In this document: piece after piece, positions 1 through 10,835 of the stretch
Position numbering within the stretch: position 1 is the first letter of the stretch
How the letters are laid out: the number at the start of each line of letters is the position of its first letter
NCBI RefSeq assembly: GCF_949987535.1
Contig: NC_080080.1
Span: 64,075,006 to 64,139,005, forward strand
Direction: 5' to 3'
From: Balaenoptera acutorostrata
Lineage: Eukaryota; Chordata; Mammalia; Artiodactyla; Balaenopteridae
DNA length: 64,000 nucleotides
Program-made: the position numbers and the translations under genes
The notes under the pieces: generated by a model
The model's database searches: none
Told to the model about the DNA's origin: nothing
The model's input: only the letters and a program-made list of their open reading frames with translations

Positions 1-308
1 AGTAATACTAAGATGTTAATTGCTTTTTCACTCTTATTCTCTCTTGAGTGTACGACGATATTTTCCAGAGCCTATACAACATGTGATAACTCCATCACTC
101 TGACAGTTAATGGAATGTGGGGTTGTATATTCTTCTATTTTAAACTTTTCTCAATTTTAATTTCTAGTTTGATAGATAGAACACATAAACAAAAGCTCTC
201 AAATGTCCTCATTAACTTTTAAGACAAAGGGGCCTTGAAACCAAACTGTTTAAGAACCACTCTTCTGGGGGGGTCCAAGAACCACAGGTTAATGACCATA
301 AATGATAC

Positions 309-324
309 GGCATTTTAAAATGCC
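309..324. repeat. Perfect 16-bp palindrome
   Basis: The sequence ggcattttaaaatgcc reads the same on both strands. It sits alone in GDAP1 intron 2 with no other structure nearby, and no function is implied. Confidence 0.9.
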
Positions 325-2713
325 TCTCAAGTGGTTAAATTTATAGCTACTGGCTCTGGCTGCTTTCTTGTGCCAGGCCGGGGGCTTGTCTTCAGAAGAG
401 CATACGACTTCCTTCCTGGGAAAGAGAATAAAAGCAGGAAAAACAACATCCAATTGCTTTCTGGGGAAGGTCCATCTGGCCAAGTCTGAATCCAAAGATT
501 TGAATGCATGAAAGTAATCTTCTACTCAGTGCTCCATTACTATATAACTATCTCCTAAAACACTTTGTCAGGCAGAGCATCAGATACCCACTGAACCCAT
601 GTTCTTTTCCAAGCTCACTTTCTCTCTTCAAGGACACCCTGTCCAGTATCACATATCCAATGTGCCACCAGCATCCTCCCGACACCAGCACACAAAAGTG
701 TCCAGTGCCTCTGGAAAGAGAGTTTTTCAAAAGACAACAGGGAATTTCCTTTGCATTATACAGAAAATCTTCCCTCTCATTCTCATTTTATTTTCCAGTC
801 CTTCCATAAAGCATTTTTCTTGCGATACTAAAAAGAGAAAATCTTTTCTTGGTATTCTACCTCAATCAGGAGTGAGAAAGCAATAGAAGGGTTACAGGGT
901 TTGAGAAACAGGCAATACGAATAATTCTGGGAACTCTTCATTGGGGTGGAAGGTTGCAGTAGTGGAAGCCAGGATTAGTGACTAAGCTGGAAGAATAAGT
1001 AAGTACATTGGCATAAGACCTGAAGTTGTAGAACTGAGTAGGGACAAAGGCAGGTCTTGTACTGCACCTAAATTTAGGCAGCAAATTAGAAACAGGCAGA
1101 TGGACATAAAGCAGAAAGATGTGATAAGCAACAAAGAGAGAAAACAAAAGAACAAAATTGTAAATCAGAAAGAAACAATAAAAGCATTCTGTAACCATTT
1201 AATGAGGACCAACAGCTCCATATATTCTCAAGTCCCTGTATTGTTGGGTAGAATAACAGTGGCCCTGAGCCATTAAAAAAATTTACATTCAGTTTCCCCA
1301 AAAGCAAAAACTAAAAAGAATCTAGGGGCTTAAAGGCATATGTTTTAATTATTTTCCTAAATTGGCTGCTTTGATTTCCTACACTCCCCAGTGATGGCAG
1401 ATAAAGGAGGCATTATTATGACTGTTTTCTAGAAAGACACCCCCTAGGTCTATTTGAATAATTGTCAGGTCTTCCTTCAGTGAGAATAGATTAGACTTCA
1501 TTTCTATCTCTATCCCTTTGCCGATTTTTTATTTTACTTAGATCACTTAGTGATGACATTGGTACGTAAGATAATATGCAGCATGTATCTGAACAAAATT
1601 GTACCCTTCAACTAGTCATACACAAGGCTATTAAAAATATAATAATAATGGTAAACAATTAAATTATGACCTGAAGCAAAAGATATGGTTACAAACTGAC
1701 TACAATTCAAGGCTGTCATAACTTCAGAGCTAGAAAGATCAAATCTAAACACAGATGAGAAAAAACACGATGTCAAATTACACAAGTTCATTAAACACAT
1801 CCAGAATTTTCTGAGACAGAGCCAAATTTGTAGCAAGATAGTCAATACATTTTATACCTTAAATGTTTAACTACTTTTATTTAATTGGTAGTATATTTAA
1901 AACTTTTATAGGAACATTCATAATTGGGGGGCAAAAATTCCTTGATCAGATAGTTTGTTCCAATTATTGTATACACATAATATAGAACTAGGACTTCTGA
2001 AATTTTAACACCCCGTCCTGTTCACTAAAATTGAACAAATCAGAGAAAGTCTTTTTAAAAATTACTTTTTAAAACCATTTATTGGCATAATCATGAGTTT
2101 TAAAGATTCATTTTCTTTTCCTTACCATATTTTCTCTGCACTCAGTTACAGTCCTTTGTGCTAACCTGCAAATTCAGTAGATATGTGAAAAAGTGTATGA
2201 TGTTATTCAACTATATATGAGACCCTTTTACTAACAGTTATAAAATTATTTATTCTATGGCCTTAACAATAATTGAAAATTCCCTACATAAATAACTATA
2301 TTTTTAATATAACAGTAATTTCAGAATGAATATTATCTTTAAAATCCGAACTGATTTTCAATATATATTGATAAAACTGTATTTATAAAATAAATTTATA
2401 TTTCCTAATCAGACTTAGTATGTGATACTTTAATATATACCAGAATACTTGGACTATTTCCAAAGCAAATTCTTTTCCTAAGAATACTTAAAATGATATA
2501 TCTAGACATAAGACATGGGACATAGTCTTCAGAGAACTGTTATAAAACATATTAAATTACCAAAATTCAATATTCACCATATGACATCCTTGATTCCAGG
2601 TTACCACTGAGTTATTTGGCAGTAATAAACAGTATATATTCTAGTATTTTGTAGTTATTTCATGCTCTCTTTTTTTTTTTTTTTTTTTTAGATTTTTTTT
2701 TGATGTGGACCTT

Positions 2714-2719
2714 TTATTT

Positions 2720-2750
<31 letters not shown>

Positions 2751-3012
2751 TGGCTGTGTTGGGTCTTCGTTTCTGTGCGAGGGCTTTCTCTAGTTGCGGC
2801 AAGCGGGGGCCACTCTTCATTGCGGTGCACGGGCCTCTCACTATCACGGCCTCTTCATTGCGGAGCACAGGCTCCAGACGCGCAGGCTCAGTAATTGTGG
2901 CTCACGGGCCCAGTTGCTCCGCGGCATGTGGGATCTTCCCAGACCAGGGCTCGAACCTGTGTCCCCTGCATTGGCAGGCAGATTCTCAACCACTGCGCCA
3001 CCAGGGAAGCCC
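2714..3012 (-). mobile_element. CHR-type tRNA-derived SINE, minus orientation
   Basis: The reverse complement starts gggcttccctggtggcgcag, carries a tRNA-like B-box (the plus strand shows ccagggctcgaacctgtg) and ends in a (TAAA)n tail, seen as (TTTA)n from 2,714. This matches the tRNA-Glu-derived SINEs of cetaceans, hippos and ruminants. The flanks are both T/C-rich, so I could not settle a target-site duplication. It lies in GDAP1 intron 2 in the sense orientation of that gene. Translated frames across it are SINE artefacts. Confidence 0.93.
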
Positions 3013-3904
3013 TCTCCTTTTTTTTTTACTTCTAAAAATCTGAATTTAATTGGGATGCCAGATTCCTAGCAATTTACATTTTTAATTTTCCAGATAATCT
3101 GGAGATTACATGCTCACTTTTTTTTATTATTTAGTGGCCAAGTTACAGTTCACTAAAAGAGATTATGATATACCAAAAGGATGTAAATATGTAAATACTG
3201 ATTACACAGAAAGGTTGAGAAAGGTGTACAGGTCAGCAAGCCATCATTTTTAGTACAATCCCCAGTTGATAGACTAATAAAGGATAGCAAATAAGAGCAA
3301 AGGAGATGCCAGTTGACTACACTCTGTTCTTTAGATGAATGGATACACTTAATTAAAGTCTCTTATATAACCATGGGCAACTGTACGCCTCATGAAATCC
3401 ATTCACTCATTATCATTCTAATTTGTCACCTTTCCTCAAAGTTCCATCCATAATTGGTCAAAATGCTGCGTGTTCCAACCAGTTCAAATATAGCAGGTCA
3501 CAATTTGCCATGTTCTAGACAGAATCTATACTTTTGAAACAACTTGAAATCACACTAGTCTTTTATTTCATTGTTGGCTTTTGTTGGTAACTTATTAGCA
3601 GGCCAGGTCTCCCATCCTTCATTAATGCAGCTGATTTTTTAAAACAAAATTCATATACTACTTTTAGCCTTGTTAAACTTTATCTTAGTTATTGTTCCGT
3701 TTTATTGTTCCATGAGAAGCATTTCATAAGCTAGTCATCATTTTAACTATCACAGCTTACACATCCGCAAGTATAATAGTGTTTCCTCGATGTATTTATT
3801 CAAACCGTTTGTGGAATTGTTAGACTCAGTCAGAGAATAGAAGCCTAAAAGAACACCAGTAGAGACTCCTGTCCAGGCTGACATCTGTTTTCAATAACTC
3901 ATTC

Positions 3905-4130
3905 ATTTTAATCATTCAAAAGTATTTATTAAGCTCCCATTAAAGAACAGTCACCATGCCAGGCACTGGGAATACAGTTGTTAATGAAACAGGCACTGTC
4001 TCTGACCTCACGGTACTTACAGTGGTCTACAAGTAATTGAAATAATTAAAGTGTGATAAAATTATCATAGGATAAGTGAAATGAGAGAATATAGCTAAAC
4101 AAGCAACATGGTATAAGAAATTCATAAATG
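3905..4130. repeat. Ancient LINE2/MIR-like interspersed repeat
   Basis: The stretch running 'gtatttattaagctcccatt ... gccaggcactgggaatacag' has the wording of very old mammal-wide repeats of the type 'tttattgagcacctactatgtgccaggcac'. It is too diverged for a firm family call. A similar but separate copy is seen at 9,230-9,440. Confidence 0.5.
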
Positions 4131-4486
4131 AATATTCTTCATTATGGTGGTTTATTCATCGGAAAATGTGCATTACTTTCATCTAGCCATATATGCTCCT
4201 TCGTTCCACAGGGGTGTCATATGACTTAATCTCAAATGCTCTGTTTAAATCAAGGTACACTGTATCTAGAATTATGCCCAGCACCTAATAGATTCACTTT
4301 TTAAAGTGTTAAAGACATTCTCCAGTAATGTAAAACTTAAGCTGGTTCCTTTTCATCGAGATACTCAAAAAATATATACTTAAAAAATTTTTGACAACAC
4401 ATTCTAGAACTCTGCCACGCTTAAAGACAGTAATTTATAGCACTGCTTAAAGCTTAAGCAATTATTTAATGCACAGTAATTTGTAG

Positions 4487-4629
4487 TAGTGCTTCTCAGA
4501 CTTTTATGTATATATGAATCACTTGGGAATCTTGTTAAAATGCAGATTCTGATTCAAGAGACTTGCAGTAGAGTCTAGAATTCTGCATTTCTAACAAGCT
4601 CCAAGGTGATACCATTGCTGCTGGTACAT
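4487..4629 (+). mobile_element. MER5A-like DNA transposon remnant
   Basis: The opening 'gtgcttctcagacttt', the middle 'ttgttaaaatgcagattctg' and the closing 'ctaacaagctccaaggtgat' follow MER5A, a non-autonomous hAT element common to placental mammals. It cannot code for protein. Confidence 0.75.
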
Positions 4630-6039
4630 GGAATATGTGTTAAGTAGCAAGGATTAGAATTCAGCCTCCTCCCTCATTAACAATTGGGATAACATTTGTC
4701 TCTCTCTTGTCTGGCCCTTTTCCTAATCTCCATGAGTTCTTAATGATAAATACAAATTATCTCAATGATCATTGTGATAATGCTTACATGTTTGTTTATT
4801 TTAACACTTTGAGACAAACTTCATCTGGAGACTAGACTAGCTTGCATTTATATAACTGTTTTCTTACTGTCTTCATATCTACCGTGGGTTTTAGTTCCCT
4901 TAATCTTAGTCTTCCTTTACCCTTTCCAGTTGAATGACTACTCTCCTTGGGAAATGGGAAAGAGTGAAATAAGAGTTGATTGGACTTGCTTTATCTCTGC
5001 AACTGATAAAACTATATCACCTAATCCAAGAGGACAAACAGAGAAGTCAAGTCACCAAGGATATGCAACCAGTTTGCGACAGCTTCAGACTAAGAGCTAG
5101 AATTCTTGATTGTCTACTTATTCTATTGGTACAACCAGAATTAAAGTCCTTAGTTCCCATATTTTCCTCTTAATGTTTAGCCCACAGTACCTTCTCCTCT
5201 GATTCAATAAATAGTAGTAAGAAAAGATCAGAATTCACCTTGAGCAGGACTCAGAATGCATTTCAGTTTTGCTATTATATAGTCAAAGAAAAAGAAAAAG
5301 CCTAAAAAAAATTTGATGAAGCCTAATAATCATTAACATTACTATACTGTAAAGTAACACTGTATATTACTGAATATCTTACAGGAGAGATAATGTCAGG
5401 AAGAGGAGGAGGAGAATGGTAGTAATAGTAGTTCAAGGGATGCTAACAAAAGATTTAAACATGATTTTCATTTGCTATATCTTTTTAAAGCTTTTGATGA
5501 TTTAAAGTAGAATTCTTATGCAATTATTTTGTCTTATTCACATTATTATAATCACTTCTCCCAAGAAATACAAATTATTATTCAACAGACTTGTCCATTT
5601 CCAAAAAGCTCAAGATTGAGAAAAATTGTCTTAAATCAATTAGCCCCCATTTTCTGTGCAGTCCCCAGCGTTTAGACGTACAAGGGATAGCAAGTAATGA
5701 TGGATGGAAAAGCAGTTTAGATCAGTAGCCACCTCCAATCAAAATCTTAGGGAACTAAACACTTGGGTTAAGAATAAGGGAAGCCCATGGTTAATCTAAT
5801 TCCCTGGGGTAAACTCCCCCCAGCCCCCATCTAGGTCCTATACTTATCTTTCTTCTAAGTACCTCAGACTTTTCTGGGCCTTATAATTTCCTTTCTCAGC
5901 TTCCAGTAATTTGGGGTTATATTCTGGTTTTATCTTGCCCAATTAACATCAACATAACTGGTGGCAGATGAAGAGTAACTGGATCTCGTCGTGCATCTTC
6001 TTTTTCAGAAGAGTACTTAGCTGATAGCTAAAAGCCCTC

Positions 6040-6175
6040 TGTTCTGCTCTCAGTTCTGTCAGTGATCAGCTGTGTAATCTTGGGCAAATATTGAAGCTAC
6101 AGTTTACCTCAAAGGCTTGTTATTAGGAAGAAGCAAGACAATGTGTAAGTGGCAATGACTATGAGAGATGGTCCG
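6040..6175 (+). mobile_element. MIR SINE remnant
   Basis: The phrase 'agctgtgtaatcttgggcaaat' is the conserved centre of MIR, followed by degraded downstream MIR sequence. It is immediately followed by a second MIR copy. Confidence 0.65.
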
Positions 6176-6179
6176 TGTA

Positions 6180-6392
6180 ATAGGAAGGTTTGGATTTGAA
6201 AGGCTTGCATTCCAGCCCTAATCTGCCATAAAATAGCTATGTTACCTTAGGCAACCCCTCTGTTTCTCTTTCCTCGTTTACAAAAGGGGAATAATTAGTC
6301 TACCATGCCTATCTCAGGTTGGTTTTTTTTGAAGACTGACTAGAACAGAAATTATAAAATGTCTGACACAAAACAGGCTGTCAATAAATGAT
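6180..6392 (+). mobile_element. MIR SINE, nearly full length
   Basis: MIR landmarks appear in order: a tRNA-like start, 'taccttaggcaacccctctg', 'ctcgtttacaaaaggggaat', and the 3' end 'ctgtcaataaatgattatt'. This is old DNA shared among mammals. Confidence 0.75.
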
Positions 6393-6853
6393 TATTACTT
6401 AAAAGCACTGTACAAATTTGAGCCCTATAATTCCTCACAAAAGATATAAAATTCAAACCATACAGATGTAACAAGGGCAAAGATCTCCAAGTATACCAAC
6501 ATTCTAATCTCCCTTGCCTAAGATTTATTCCTCTTTTTCCCTCCTATTGTTTTTAAGGTAGAACCATTTAGTAGACTAAATGAAACTGATTTTCATACTG
6601 TACATTTAAAATCAACATTATGAATTTGACTTCAAGGCTAATAAATCACCACCACAAACCATACACCTGCAGGGTTTTTTGCAAGTGAATTTAAAAGGAA
6701 AGTTCCAACATTAAAATTGGTAGTTTACGTGAAATCTTTTCAATGGAGTTACAATGGCTTATACAAACTTTATGCTATTGACCCATTTTATATTTGTGTG
6801 CTTATGGAAATGGAAAAGGTTGTTGGCACTAAACCACCATCATGAAACCAAAA

Positions 6854-6962
6854 AGAGGGGAGGAAGGGAGGAAAGGGGGGGAGGAAGGGAGGAAAAAGGA
6901 AGGAGGGAAGGAAGAAAGGAAGGAAGGAAGGAAGGGGGAAAGGAAGGGAGGGAGGAAGGAAG
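6854..6962. repeat. GGAA/GGGA purine tract (CU-rich in the GDAP1 pre-mRNA)
   Basis: About 109 bases are almost pure purine (units of gaaggaagg and gggagga). GDAP1 is transcribed from the minus strand, so its pre-mRNA would carry a C/U-only tract here. The tract begins 56 bases downstream of the exon 2 donor. It is length-unstable by nature, and minus-strand frames through it (for example the run-on from exon 2) are not coding. Confidence 0.92.
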
Positions 6963-7017
6963 ACATATATTTGTGTTGAAAGTAAATCCAAGAAATCACA
7001 AATAGCCTTAACATTAC

Positions 7018-7210
7018 CATCCAGGAAAGTCTGTTCAAGATAATCAATGATCTGAGTGGCCTCACAAATAATGTTTTCCCCGTGGATAAGGACGGGCACT
7101 TCTCCAGTTGAGTTCAAACGCATAAACCAGGGTTCATTGTGCTCACTCAGGGGCAGACTTACATCATGTTCCTCGCACTTCAATGCCTTTTCAGCAATTA
7201 CCAAGCGCAC
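7018..7210 (-). CDS. GDAP1: GDAP1 coding exon 2 (residues 40-103 plus first base of 104)
   Basis: This 193-base exon encodes residues 40-103 of ganglioside-induced differentiation-associated protein 1, a tail-anchored mitochondrial outer-membrane protein with a glutathione-transferase-like fold. It is linked to mitochondrial fission and, in people, to Charcot-Marie-Tooth neuropathy. The frame reads VRLVIAEKALKCEEHDVSLP and later EVPVLIHGENIICEATQIID, which I recognise as the N-terminal thioredoxin-like GST domain; the 'VPVL' turn and the following Glu-Ala-Thr are the usual GSH-site region of GST folds. The acceptor is cttccag at 7,211-7,217. The donor is GATG/GTAATG, with GT at 7,017-7,016, a fairly weak match after +3. 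The exon ends one base into codon 104. Length and phase (coding bases 118-310) agree with the human gene. No stop or frameshift is present. Exons 3 onward are not in the window. Confidence 0.97.
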
Positions 7211-7889
7211 CTGGAAGAGTTCACACTGGTTACCACAACGCGTGGAGGCTTTTAATTAAATGACATCCCTTGGATACCACCAAGCAGCTCTTTTGTGCTT
7301 CCCTGAGTTATTAATATTTTCAACATTCTTTTCAACTATTCCTATTCCTGGAATTAACAAGTGAGATATACTCTAGCGTCTTCCTCTTATAGGTGAGAAA
7401 AGATAATTAAGTAATGAAAAGGATTCTGGCTATATTCAGTCCACAGTCACCCTGTTCATCACTACTACTTTCTCGGTGTTCTAAACCTTACGATGTGTCC
7501 TCCCCATAATAAGACCTGAAGCAGATAGGCTAGGCCTGTTGAAGAGAGTGAATGCGACCAAGAGTAAAAGAAGGAACCCTAGGTGATGTGGATGCAGGAA
7601 GGCGCTTCCCTCGGCCTCGCTCTCCACGGCCCCGGAGACAAGGCCTCCCGCCCCAATACCGAAAGCGATGCTTTTTTGTCGCATTTCACGACTGGTAGTG
7701 CCTTTGCACCTCACACTGATGCTCCCCGCTCCCCTACAAGGCGCACCCCCGCCCCTCAGGGAGCGCCCGCCGGGGTTAGGGCGTCGGAGGCCTGTTTCTA
7801 AGTGGGCCGGCTTACCCGGGCAACACCCAGAGGGAGCTGTCCCGGTGCTGAAACCCGATCCGCACCGCCCGCCCGGCGGAGGCCTTTAC
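7211..7889 (-). other. GDAP1: GDAP1 intron 1 (679 bp)
   Basis: This is a short intron bounded by AAAAG/GTAAAG (GT at 7,889-7,888) and cttccag/GTGCGC (AG at 7,212-7,211). Its 5' part lies in the CpG island and its 3' part is ordinary AT-rich sequence. I see no repeat or other gene in it. Confidence 0.93.
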
Positions 7890-8006
7890 CTTTTGAGAGC
7901 TGAAGGAATGCGTCCAGTGGTACAGAATGAGCTTAACCTCTGCGTCCGACTTGCCTTCCGCCATCAAGGGCGCTGCCCCTCTCTGCTCGTCCTGCCTCCG
8001 GGCCAT
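7890..8006 (-). CDS. GDAP1: GDAP1 coding exon 1 (residues 1-39)
   Basis: The start codon at 8,006-8,004 has a strong context (g at -3, G at +4). The 39-codon frame contains DAEVKLILYHWTHSFSSQK, the first strand and helix of the GST-like domain, including the conserved Tyr-His-Trp-x-x-Ser-xx-Ser near the start of the fold. The length equals the human exon 1 coding part (39 codons), with a few substitutions in the first 20 residues. It ends AAAAG/GTAAAG, phase 0, and joins exon 2 at VRLVIAEK. The exon lies in a CpG island. JPH1 begins 28.4 kb away on the opposite strand, so the two genes diverge but do not share a core promoter. Confidence 0.96.
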
Positions 8007-8159
8007 TTCGGGGATGCGCGAGCGCGGGAGGGACTCGCCTGTCCGCCCTTTACGTCTCCCAGCCACAGCGCCCTGCAAAGCGCCCTTAGCTTTGCGCTTT
8101 GCCGGGATGCCACCCGGAGCCGGGAAAGATGAGTTCGCGCAGATGTACGAACAGACCGC

Positions 8160-8172
8160 TGGGAAGTGTAGT
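8160..8172 (-). promoter_or_regulatory. ACTAYRNNNCCCR (ZNF143/SIX5-type) motif
   Basis: On the minus strand the bases are ACTACACTTCCCA, an exact fit to the ACTAYRNNNCCCR promoter motif bound by ZNF143 and its partners in mammals. It lies 154 bp upstream of the GDAP1 start codon and points in the direction of GDAP1 transcription. Occupancy is inferred only. Confidence 0.6.
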
Positions 8173-8599
8173 TTCGTGGGCGAGAAAGCTGCGGGGCGGG
8201 GGGGAAAGTCTGCAAAGACCCGGGTGGCGTCTGCGCACAGAGGTCACCTGGGAGGTGCAGTTGGACGTTTTTTAGGGAAAACGATCTCAAATATGAGTCC
8301 CTGATTATTTAAGATGAGTCATGGAAAATGTTGATTGCAAATTATTCATCGGTTTTGCAGATGGTGTAGAGGTTGCTCAGGCATAAAAGCCTCAATTTCC
8401 CAAGATACTTAGGGTTCCTCTTGGAAAGTCTGTGCCTTTGGTGGAAGGGAAGTTCCCGGTTTACAGACAAAACAACAGGGTACAGATTTATGAGTTTTCA
8501 TTAGAAGATGCTACTATGCGGTCATGTAATAACAACAACAATAATAACAATAAGTCTCATAAACAACGGCGAATTAAAATAGCCTAGTTAAACACAGAA

Positions 8600-8867
8600 A
8601 ATATTTTGCCCGTTTTTAAATTTTTTCTAACTTATTTTATTGAAATATAATAAAATATTTATAATTATTAAAACAAGTATAGTTGATTTACAATGTTGTG
8701 TTAGTTTCAGGTGTACAGCAAAGTGATTCAGTTATACATATATATGTATTCTTTTTCATATTCCTTTCCATTATGATTTATTACAGGATACTGAATATAG
8801 TTCCCTGTGCTATGCAGTAGGACCTTGCTGTTTATCCATTCTATATATAATAGTTTGCATCTGCTAA
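8600..8867 (-). mobile_element. 5'-truncated L1 3' end with target duplication
   Basis: The body contains gatttacaatgttgtgttag and gtacagcaaagtgattcagt, the reverse complement of the artiodactyl/cetacean L1 3' UTR. A 12-bp direct repeat, ttaaacacagaa, lies at 8,588-8,599 and 8,868-8,879 and brackets the insertion. The related 3' ends at 26.6 and 32.7 kb share the same wording. Confidence 0.85.
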
Positions 8868-8879
8868 TTAAACACAGAA

Positions 8880-9050
8880 TTTTTAGAGCAGAACTACTTG
8901 GGTTCATTTCCTAGTTTTTCAATTTTCCCAATTTTTGAAGTAGAGATAATTCTATTTCCCCCCATAAGGTTTTTGTGAGAATTAAATAACTAAATACAAT
9001 GTTAAACACTCAACACAGCCTAGCATGTTGTAGACACTCCATATTATGTA
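8880..9050 (+). mobile_element. MIR SINE remnant
   Basis: The order 'gagcagaactacttgggttc', 'gtgagaattaaataactaaa' and 'cacagcctagcatgttgtag' is that of a diverged MIR. The L1 at 8,600 appears to have landed at its 5' edge. Confidence 0.55.
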
Positions 9051-9229
9051 CAAGTTCAGTTGCCTTATAAACATTCTCTTTATAATCATGGCCAAAATCA
9101 TAATTTTATGCTAATCTAGTTGTTACTATTCACCTCTCAAAATTTAACATAACAGCAAATTAGCAACATTTCTCTTTCAGTAAATATGTATTAATATGAC
9201 CATGAAATGAATGCTTGTATAATTCATCC

Positions 9230-9440
9230 AGCAAATGTTTATTGAGTACCTACTGTGTTCCAAGCATTGTACTTGGCCCTGGTAATACAAAGTTGTATAA
9301 GACCTGATACCTGGCACCCAAGATATAAGTCTGGTGGCAGAGACAACAAAATAAACAGACAACCACAGTGGAGATGAGAACTATCAGTGTTAGAGTAAAC
9401 ACAGGTACTAAGAGAAAAGAGAGGTAGGCATCCAACTCAG
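9230..9440. repeat. Ancient LINE2/MIR-like interspersed repeat
   Basis: The stretch opens 'aaatgtttattgagtaccta' and continues 'ctgtgttccaagcattgtac', the usual wording of old mammal-wide repeats. It resembles the copies at 3.9 kb and 50.2 kb. The family is not settled. Confidence 0.5.
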
Positions 9441-9659
9441 GTCAAAAAAGGCCCCCCTTAGAAGAGACAAAAATCTCATGAGGTCCTTCCTGCCCTTTAC
9501 AACACTTTATTTGTTGCTCTCTATAATTCTTGTATAATTTTTAAAGATTTTTATAGTATCTCTTTATACCCTTAAGTTAATTCAAATGCTACAGCAGAAG
9601 AGATCCTTACCAAATTTGTTTTTTATCAGTTCACTCTTCAGAATAGAAGAGGAAAAAGC

Positions 9660-9860
9660 AAAATTGTGACATCAATCAGAGTGGGGTTTAAATTCTAGCT
9701 CCACCCTTAACCTGACCTCTCCTGAGCCTTCACTTCATCATGTGCAACATATAGGCATATAAAAATATATGACTGACATGGGCATTCGGTGAGGGACTGC
9801 GTATAAAGCACTTAGCACATTGCCTGCAAAACAGCAGGTGATGAAAGTTTATGTGGAAAA
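9660..9860 (+). mobile_element. MIR SINE remnant
   Basis: Diverged MIR landmarks are visible: 'gtttaaattctagctccacc', a degraded 'cctgacctctcctgagcctt', and 3' wording 'aagcacttagcacattgcct'. Confidence 0.55.
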
Positions 9861-10414
9861 GTCCCTCCGTGACGTTAACAGGACATCTTATCACACTTGC
9901 TCCTCTCTCTTTAGGCCTCAAAATGTTTACAACTACTGTATAATCCTCCTCTCCCATCCCTCTTCACAAGAACTTCATTTTTAATTCGTTAACTTCAGAT
10001 TCCAATGTGTACTATCCATTCCCTTTCCTTAATGTGCTCAATCACCTCAATATCTGAATAAACCCAATATTCTTGTTAGGTCCTCTGTCACTTGCAGCTG
10101 AAAGAGTCCTGACAATAAAGCCCAGGTCTATCAAACACTGAGCACTTTCTCCATCACATATTCCCAGCATCCAAGCCATATAGGAATCAATGAATTGATT
10201 GATTACTGTATTGGTGTTTAATATGAAGTATTCATATATGTCCTTGGAAGTACAAATGCATACAGAGCTTCTGAAAGGAAAATTACCAATATGCATCAAT
10301 AACCCTGAAAGTGGGCACAACTTCTATTAACTCCTCTCTTTGCAATTTAACTAAGGAAATACCTGCAGCAAATTCTGGTCCTAAATATCTATTTTCCCCT
10401 TCTTCAGTGGTGAA

Positions 10415-10835
10415 AGAAATTCTAGCCAAGCACATGGTTGCTGAGCAGAAAAACTGCATTTCCCAGGCTCTGTTGTAGATAAATGTGGCATGTGACTATT
10501 TTCTAACAAATGGGATGTAATGGACATGCCAAAGGGCAAATTCTGGGAATCTTCCTATAGGAGGCAGTTGGCCTTGTGCCTCTTCTTCATCCCATCCTCC
10601 ATCCTGCTACCAGGAGGGTGGATGCTGAGGTGCATTGTGACGAATGGGGCCACACCCCAGGGATGGCGAGCCCTGAGCTGTCCTTGGGACATTGGGAAGC
10701 AGAACCACCACATGAACCTCAGTCTGCAAACCTCCAAACTTCTACCTGAAAAAGAGATAAAGCATCTTGTTTAAGCCACTGTTATTTGGTGCTTTTCGGG
10801 TGCTATTATCTTAACCTATCCTCCCTAATACATCA
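10415..10835 (+). repeat. Ancient interspersed element, family unassigned
   Basis: The segment opens with 'actgcatttcccaggctctg' and closes with 'cttgtttaagccactgttat', both of which recur in many mammalian dispersed repeats. The AATAAA-like gagataaagc just before the closing phrase would fit an old LTR, but I cannot name the family. Short frames in it are not gene-like. Confidence 0.4.

Larger units (their letters stand above)
1..7017 (-). other. GDAP1: GDAP1 intron 2 (partial, continues to the left)
   Basis: This is the part of GDAP1 intron 2 that follows the exon 2 donor on the minus strand. It is AT-rich with no convincing coding segment; I looked for exon 3 on the minus strand and did not find it, so it probably lies further left. 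Recognisable contents are a CHR-type SINE (2.7-3.0 kb), an ancient LINE2/MIR-like stretch (3.9-4.1 kb), a MER5A-like element (4.49-4.63 kb), two MIR copies (6.04-6.39 kb) and a purine/pyrimidine tract beside exon 2 (6.85-6.96 kb). In 1-2,640 I see nothing recognisable apart from a perfect 16-bp palindrome at 309-324. Confidence 0.8.
7580..8265 (-). promoter_or_regulatory. GDAP1: GDAP1 CpG-island promoter and 5' leader
   Basis: This GC- and CpG-rich block surrounds the GDAP1 start codon between AT-rich flanks. There is no clear TATA box. It contains a G-rich Sp-type stretch (gcggggcgggggggaaag near 8,190-8,207) and an ACTAYRNNNCCCR motif at 8,160-8,172 on the gene's strand. No ATG occurs on the minus strand between 8,007 and about 8,265, so the annotated start would be the first one in a transcript starting here. 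The transcription start cannot be fixed from sequence alone. Confidence 0.8.

Noticed and set aside
2705..3043. Open frames across the CHR SINEs (also at 32.1, 45.1 and 54.1 kb)
   Set aside because: The same translated text recurs at every SINE copy; these are chance frames in a non-coding RNA-derived repeat.
1..6850. Further GDAP1 exons (exon 3 onward)
   Set aside because: I looked on the minus strand for the conserved tyrosine- and proline-rich exon 3 text and did not see it; the human intron is also long here.
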